Positions 61,619 to 64,000 of a DNA stretch of 64,000 nt are shown here, in pieces. The position numbers were made by a program, and so were the translations under genes. The notes beneath the pieces are model-generated. The model saw only the letters and a program-made list of their open reading frames with translations. It ran no database searches and had not been told where the DNA came from. The stretch is from contig JAUZPB010000013.1 in NCBI GenBank assembly GCA_030706145.1, positions 1 to 64,000 of the forward strand, written 5' to 3'. How positions within the stretch are numbered: the stretch's first letter is position 1; each line of letters starts with the position of its first letter. This DNA is from Bacteroidota bacterium. Lineage in GTDB: Bacteria; Bacteroidota; Ignavibacteria; Ignavibacteriales; SURF-24.

Positions 61619-63070
61619 ATGGACGATTTTGTACTTGTTTCGTATTTTATTTCTCTTTCAATTTTATTTATTTTTGCTAGCCATGGCTTTATTATGCTTT
61701 TCTATCACAACAAATATGGCCAGAAGCAGCCTCAGGAGAACAGGGAACTAAAGGAGGATAAAAAAGTTACAATTCAGCTTCCTCTCTACAATGAACTGTT
61801 CGTCGTTGAAAGATTAATAAATTGTGTCTGTGCAATTGACTATCCAAAAGAACTGCTGGAAATTCAGGTGCTCGACGACTCAACAGACGAAACAACTGCA
61901 CTTGTTGCTAAACTTGTTGCAGAAAAGCAGTCTCTTGGTTTCGATATTAAACAAATTCGTAGAAGTTCCCGCGAAGGCTTTAAGGCTGGCGCTTTACTCG
62001 AAGGATTAAAGATTGCAAAGGGTGATTATGTCGCTATCTTTGATGCCGACTTTATGCCTAAACCAAACTTCCTTAAGAAAACTCTCAAGTATTTTAATAA
62101 ACCAAATGTTGGAATGGTTCAAACTAGATGGGACCATGCAAACAGCGAAGCCTCATTGCTGACAAAGGTACAGGCTTTAGCTTTGGATGGACATTTCGTA
62201 ATTGAACAGAGTGTTAGAAATAAAGCCGGTTTCTTCATTACTTTTAATGGTACTGGTGGTATCTGGAAAAAAGCATGTATTGAAGATGCTGGCAACTGGC
62301 AGGGCGATACTTTAGCTGAAGACCTGGATTTAAGTTACCGTGCCCAAATTAAAGGTTGGAAATTCGTATATCTTAGAGATTATACTACTCCAGCTGAGCT
62401 CCCTGACGAAATTAATGCCCTGAAAGCACAGCAGTTCAGATGGACAAAAGGCCATATTGAAACTGCAAAGAAATTGCTTCCCCAGGTATGGAAGTCCGAT
62501 GTGCCATTAAGGATTAAATTACAGTGTACTTTCCACCTCTCAAGCAACCTGGCATTCCCATTTATTCTGCTTGCCGGCATTTTGAATGTACCTCTGATTT
62601 TTATTAAGAATAGCGGCCCTCATGATGCTTTCTTTAATTTGATGTCAATTTTTATTCTGGCTTTTATTAGCTCCTTTATGTTCTATCTTTATTCTCAAAA
62701 AGATATTCATACCGATTGGAGAAAAAAAATAGCTCTTTTCCCTCTGTTTATGGCTGGAAGTATGGGATTTGCTGTAAACAACTCTCGTGCAGTTGTTGAA
62801 GGATTACTAAACAGAAAAAGCGAATTTGTACGTACTCCGAAAATTAAAGCTGATTCAGAAAAAGAAAGTGTTAAGGAAAATTACAGCGTTAAGAGGAAAA
62901 TTGGTACAACTGTTTATGTCGAACTAATACTCGCTGCTTATTGTCTCGTGGGAGTTATTGCTTCTATTTACTTTATGGAAATAGCTGCTTTACCTTTCCA
63001 TTTGATGTTTTTCCTCGGCTTTACATTTGTTTCTTCAATGTCGCTCAAAAGCGCTTACGCCAGGAAATGA
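61619..63070 (+). CDS. Membrane glycosyltransferase family 2 (CESA-like)
   Basis: A 483-residue processive-type glycosyltransferase. One N-terminal helix (about 5-28), a GT-A domain (about 50-290) with VLDDSTDET, DADFMP (metal-binding DxD), the acceptor motif GDTLAEDLDLSYR and QQFRW (the QxxRW of processive beta-glycosyltransferases), then about four C-terminal helices. It resembles cellulose synthase-like and ceramide-glucosyltransferase-like enzymes. The product may be a glycolipid or a beta-linked polymer; the sequence does not decide. It lies 22 bp after lptE. Confidence 0.88.
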   Translation: MDDFVLVSYFISLSILFIFASHGFIMLFYHNKYGQKQPQENRELKEDKKVTIQLPLYNELFVVERLINCVCAIDYPKELLEIQVLDDSTDETTALVAKLVAEKQSLGFDIKQIRRSSREGFKAGALLEGLKIAKGDYVAIFDADFMPKPNFLKKTLKYFNKPNVGMVQTRWDHANSEASLLTKVQALALDGHFVIEQSVRNKAGFFITFNGTGGIWKKACIEDAGNWQGDTLAEDLDLSYRAQIKGWKFVYLRDYTTPAELPDEINALKAQQFRWTKGHIETAKKLLPQVWKSDVPLRIKLQCTFHLSSNLAFPFILLAGILNVPLIFIKNSGPHDAFFNLMSIFILAFISSFMFYLYSQKDIHTDWRKKIALFPLFMAGSMGFAVNNSRAVVEGLLNRKSEFVRTPKIKADSEKESVKENYSVKRKIGTTVYVELILAAYCLVGVIASIYFMEIAALPFHLMFFLGFTFVSSMSLKSAYARK

Positions 63071-63079
63071 GGACTTTAA

Positions 63080-63835
63080 TTGTTGCCTAAATCATCAAAG
63101 GATTTATTAGAGGAGAAATTGGCTATGGTTTATGATTATAACCATGCCACTCCTCTTTTTATTAGAGCGGCAAACAGAGAGTTATTAAAAGGCCAACCGC
63201 ATAAAGCCTTGGATATTTTGAACCAGGGCATTAAGCTTTTCCCTAAATATCCAACAGCTTTTATTCTTCTTGGTAAAGTACATCTGGTACTCGGTAATTT
63301 TGACCTGGCCGAAGATGCTTATCGAAAAGGATGTGAACTTTTTAGCTCTGAATCCACACTATCCTATTATCTAAGTGAGCTTGAAAGTGAAAAAAGCAAA
63401 CATCCCAATATTACAAGCAGCCGAAGAGTATCGTTTTTTGAAAGTAATATTATTGACGAAAAACTTTCCAAGGGCGATACAGATGAATCAAATGCTTTTG
63501 AAACAATCAATGATTCTCTAGATAAACCTGAAAACAAAAATCTAAAAAATTCTTCAATTGACGACAGACTTGAAGATGTTGCTAAGGAGATCAGTCTTGC
63601 TAGAATAGACTTATCTACCGAGGGAAATTCTGAAATTCCTTTTGAAAATGAGAAGAAATCAGAAAACCTGCCAATTATTTCTGAAACATTGGCGAAAATC
63701 TATATCTCTCAAGGCAAATTCAAAGAAGCAATTGAAGTATATTCGAAACTGCAAATTAAATCACCAGATAAAAAGGATTCTTACCAGGCTAAGATCGATG
63801 AAATTAAAAAGCAACTAGGAGAAAATGTACAATAA
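63080..63835 (+). CDS. TPR-repeat protein
   Basis: A 251-residue soluble protein with a TPR pair near the N-terminus (about 25-100: NRELLKGQPHKALDILNQGIKLFPKYPTAFILLGKVHLVLGNFDLAEDAYRKG), an acidic, Ser/Asn-rich linker (about 115-205) and a last TPR-like unit (about 208-240: ETLAKIYISQGKFKEAIEVYSKL). No enzyme motif; it presumably scaffolds proteins. The TTG start at 63080 is preceded by GAGGAC; an ATG at 63125 with GAGGAG upstream is a possible alternative. It lies 9 bp after the glycosyltransferase. Nothing recognisable follows to 64000. Confidence 0.8.
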   Translation: MLPKSSKDLLEEKLAMVYDYNHATPLFIRAANRELLKGQPHKALDILNQGIKLFPKYPTAFILLGKVHLVLGNFDLAEDAYRKGCELFSSESTLSYYLSELESEKSKHPNITSSRRVSFFESNIIDEKLSKGDTDESNAFETINDSLDKPENKNLKNSSIDDRLEDVAKEISLARIDLSTEGNSEIPFENEKKSENLPIISETLAKIYISQGKFKEAIEVYSKLQIKSPDKKDSYQAKIDEIKKQLGENVQ

Positions 63836-64000
63836 AGATTGACTTTTTGATTTACTTCACTAATACTTTCCTAAAATAGTGACTTCTTAAATACTTAACC
63901 TAAAGTTAAAAACATTCCAACCGCCAATGATTTCTTCTTTAACTGTATTATAAATCACAAAACCCACTATCCTTAACACTATTATACTTGAAAAAGAATC

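Noticed and set aside
1-64000. CRISPR arrays, tRNA or rRNA genes, integrases and insertion sequences
   Set aside because: I looked through all intergenic stretches and saw none; the short tandem duplications have unrelated units and only two copies, so they are not CRISPR.

Overview
The window looks like chromosomal DNA from a member of the Ignavibacteria (Bacteroidota/Chlorobiota side of the tree). This is an inference from gene content, not from a marker gene. It combines a type IX secretion (T9SS) C-terminal sorting domain, a PorV/PorQ-like protein, a carboxypeptidase-regulatory-domain TonB receptor, a PG1098-like methyltransferase and the miaB/sigma-54 regulator/lptE neighbourhood of that lineage with a complete-looking block of flagellar basal-body genes, which most Bacteroidetes lack. 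The DNA is AT-rich, mostly in tightly packed operons. No rRNA, tRNA, CRISPR array, integrase or transposase was seen.

Layout. 1-1276 (minus): two YceI-family genes, one exported and cut by the window edge, one cytoplasmic. 1580-7197: a secreted M64 metallopeptidase, a chemoreceptor and a REC-PAS-HisKA_2 kinase, with a possible small fold-back element at 3069-3252. 7311-10952: a Lon-like protease and the radical SAM enzyme AmrS. 11056-14714 (minus): ahcY, metK and a sugar nucleotidyltransferase. 15173-19241: an RRM protein, a large T9SS-targeted protein and a ROK-fold protein that has lost its kinase motifs. 19538-27939: TonB receptor, secreted beta protein, PorV-like protein and a GH9 glycosidase.

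28054-35500 is the most interesting part: a phosphate-starvation region. It holds a metallophosphoesterase and an MGDG-synthase-like glycosyltransferase behind 11-bp-periodic TTAACA repeats, then pstS-pstC-pstA and two PstB-like ATPases behind the same repeats in the opposite orientation, with phoU converging on the end. The two ATPases have lost complementary motifs, so a heterodimer would contain one intact and one degenerate ATP site. The lipid pair resembles phospholipid-for-glycolipid replacement under phosphate limitation.

36493-49218: a flagellar operon (flgB-flgC-orf106-fliE-F-G-H-I-J-motE-like-fliK-flgD-TIGR02530-flgE) behind a textbook sigma-54 promoter. 49308-55818 (minus): an acyl-activating enzyme/carrier/acyltransferase fusion, a methyltransferase, an acetyltransferase, a DMT-like membrane protein and a HAD phosphatase. 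56301-63835: a possible 51-residue membrane protein, then miaB, a SPOR protein, an MBL-fold hydrolase, a sigma-54 activator, lptE, a membrane glycosyltransferase and a TPR protein.

Across the window, intergenic DNA repeatedly carries short (11-16 bp) head-to-tail duplications, some crossing or touching stop codons.
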